This document shows, in pieces, positions 63,617 through 64,000 of a DNA stretch of 64,000 bases. The stretch is from positions 11,745,453 through 11,809,452 of the forward strand of contig NC_087084.1 in the NCBI RefSeq assembly GCF_026151205.1, written 5' to 3'. Made by a program: the position numbers and the translations under genes. The notes below the pieces were generated by a model. It was not told where the DNA came from and searched no databases. It saw only the letters and a program-made list of their open reading frames with translations. How positions within the stretch are numbered: position 1 is the first letter of the stretch; every line of letters starts with the position of its first letter. The stretch comes from Bolinopsis microptera (taxonomy: Eukaryota > Ctenophora > Tentaculata > Lobata > Bolinopsidae).

Positions 63617-63710
63617 TTATAAAAAGCTTGTAGAAGAACTGAGACTAAAACGAACTACAGAGCCTGACAAGTTTCATAGTATTAGGAACAATAAGATAGT
63701 CAGCTTGTAG
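63617..63710 (+). pseudogene. LINE ORF1, end of the interrupted reading frame
   Basis: It resumes the ORF1 at KKLVEELRLKRTTEPDKFHS and ends IRNNKIVSL then TAG. It matches the end of the piece at 60846-61457 once the inserted element and one TTATA copy are disregarded. Confidence 0.8.
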
Positions 63711-64000
63711 AGGGTATAACTAGAGGCGAGACTGGCTAAAATTATTATTCCTACTTATCTAAATTAAAACATTATTGTTGATTTTGATCTTGAAGGGACC
63801 ATAATTTTTGAGGCCATTACTTGCCGATGATGTCAATGTTTATTTCAGGATTACCACTTTTGGAACTCAATAAATGTATCCTTGTAGCCTTGTATCCTTG
63901 TATCCTTGTATCCTTGTATCCTATCAGGTCCAGTTACTACAAAATGCCGTAGCCAAAGCTGTTGATGGGCAATATAAACATTACCATCTTGAGGATGAAC
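63711..64000. other. LINE 3' untranslated region and flank, with (TGTATCCT)n tail
   Basis: No gene. At about 63876-63922 five or six TGTATCCT units occur, the same tail type as on the LINE at 48159-48190, suggesting both belong to one retroelement family. Confidence 0.6.

Overview
The window is animal nuclear DNA. Genes carry many short introns with GT...AG junctions, coding exons are sparse, and most of the sequence is transposon debris, long inverted repeats, homopolymer G/C runs, microsatellites and minisatellites. The domain set (LDL-receptor class A modules, TNFR-like Cys repeats, a DSL-like region, C2H2 fingers, an SVOP/SV2-like transporter remnant) is metazoan. The transposon set (pogo, Merlin, Harbinger, hAT-like, Polinton-type, CR1/Jockey-like LINEs) fits a marine, probably early-branching invertebrate, but I cannot name the species.

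Layout. (1) 1-8576, minus strand: a gene of at least 13 exons running off the left edge, weakly resembling DUF6589-type proteins, with inverted-repeat elements and satellites in its introns. (2) 8577-16996: transposons and relics, including a mirror-arrayed element abutting the first codon of gene 1, a hAT-like element and a broken SVOP/SV2-like transporter gene with an inverted piece. (3) 16997-32328, minus strand: the best gene here, a secreted modular protein. Eighteen exons join in phase to 1491 codons plus stop: signal peptide, C2/MNNL-like plus DSL-like Cys-rich region, ten tandemly duplicated 165-nt exons (one Cys-rich repeat each), five LDLa modules, a Pro/Val/Asp/Glu minisatellite region and an unrecognised C-terminal domain. 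Its second intron holds pogo fragments and a 3.6 kb palindromic element with a Polinton-type gene fragment. (4) 32.9-44.8 kb: nested transposons, including a Merlin transposase fragment inside a dispersed minisatellite element and a foldback element holding a 3.2 kb Harbinger-like element. (5) 45097-46866, plus strand: an intact C2H2 zinc-finger gene whose acidic N-terminal segment is triplicated. (6) 47-54 kb: a GC-hairpin element interrupted by a LINE tail, itself interrupted by a pogo-like element carrying rearranged gene fragments; then a possible two-exon gene end. (7) 55-64 kb: LINE fragments, hexamer-array elements and a 2.16 kb G-run/C-run-bounded element inserted in a LINE ORF1 with a recognisable empty site.

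The genes are not an operon or pathway. The strongest candidate for something undescribed is the ten-exon array gene. Second is the recurring structure of elements whose termini are G-runs and C-runs. Third is the dispersed GTGCCCGAG minisatellite family with shared ends, one member of which contains a Merlin transposase.
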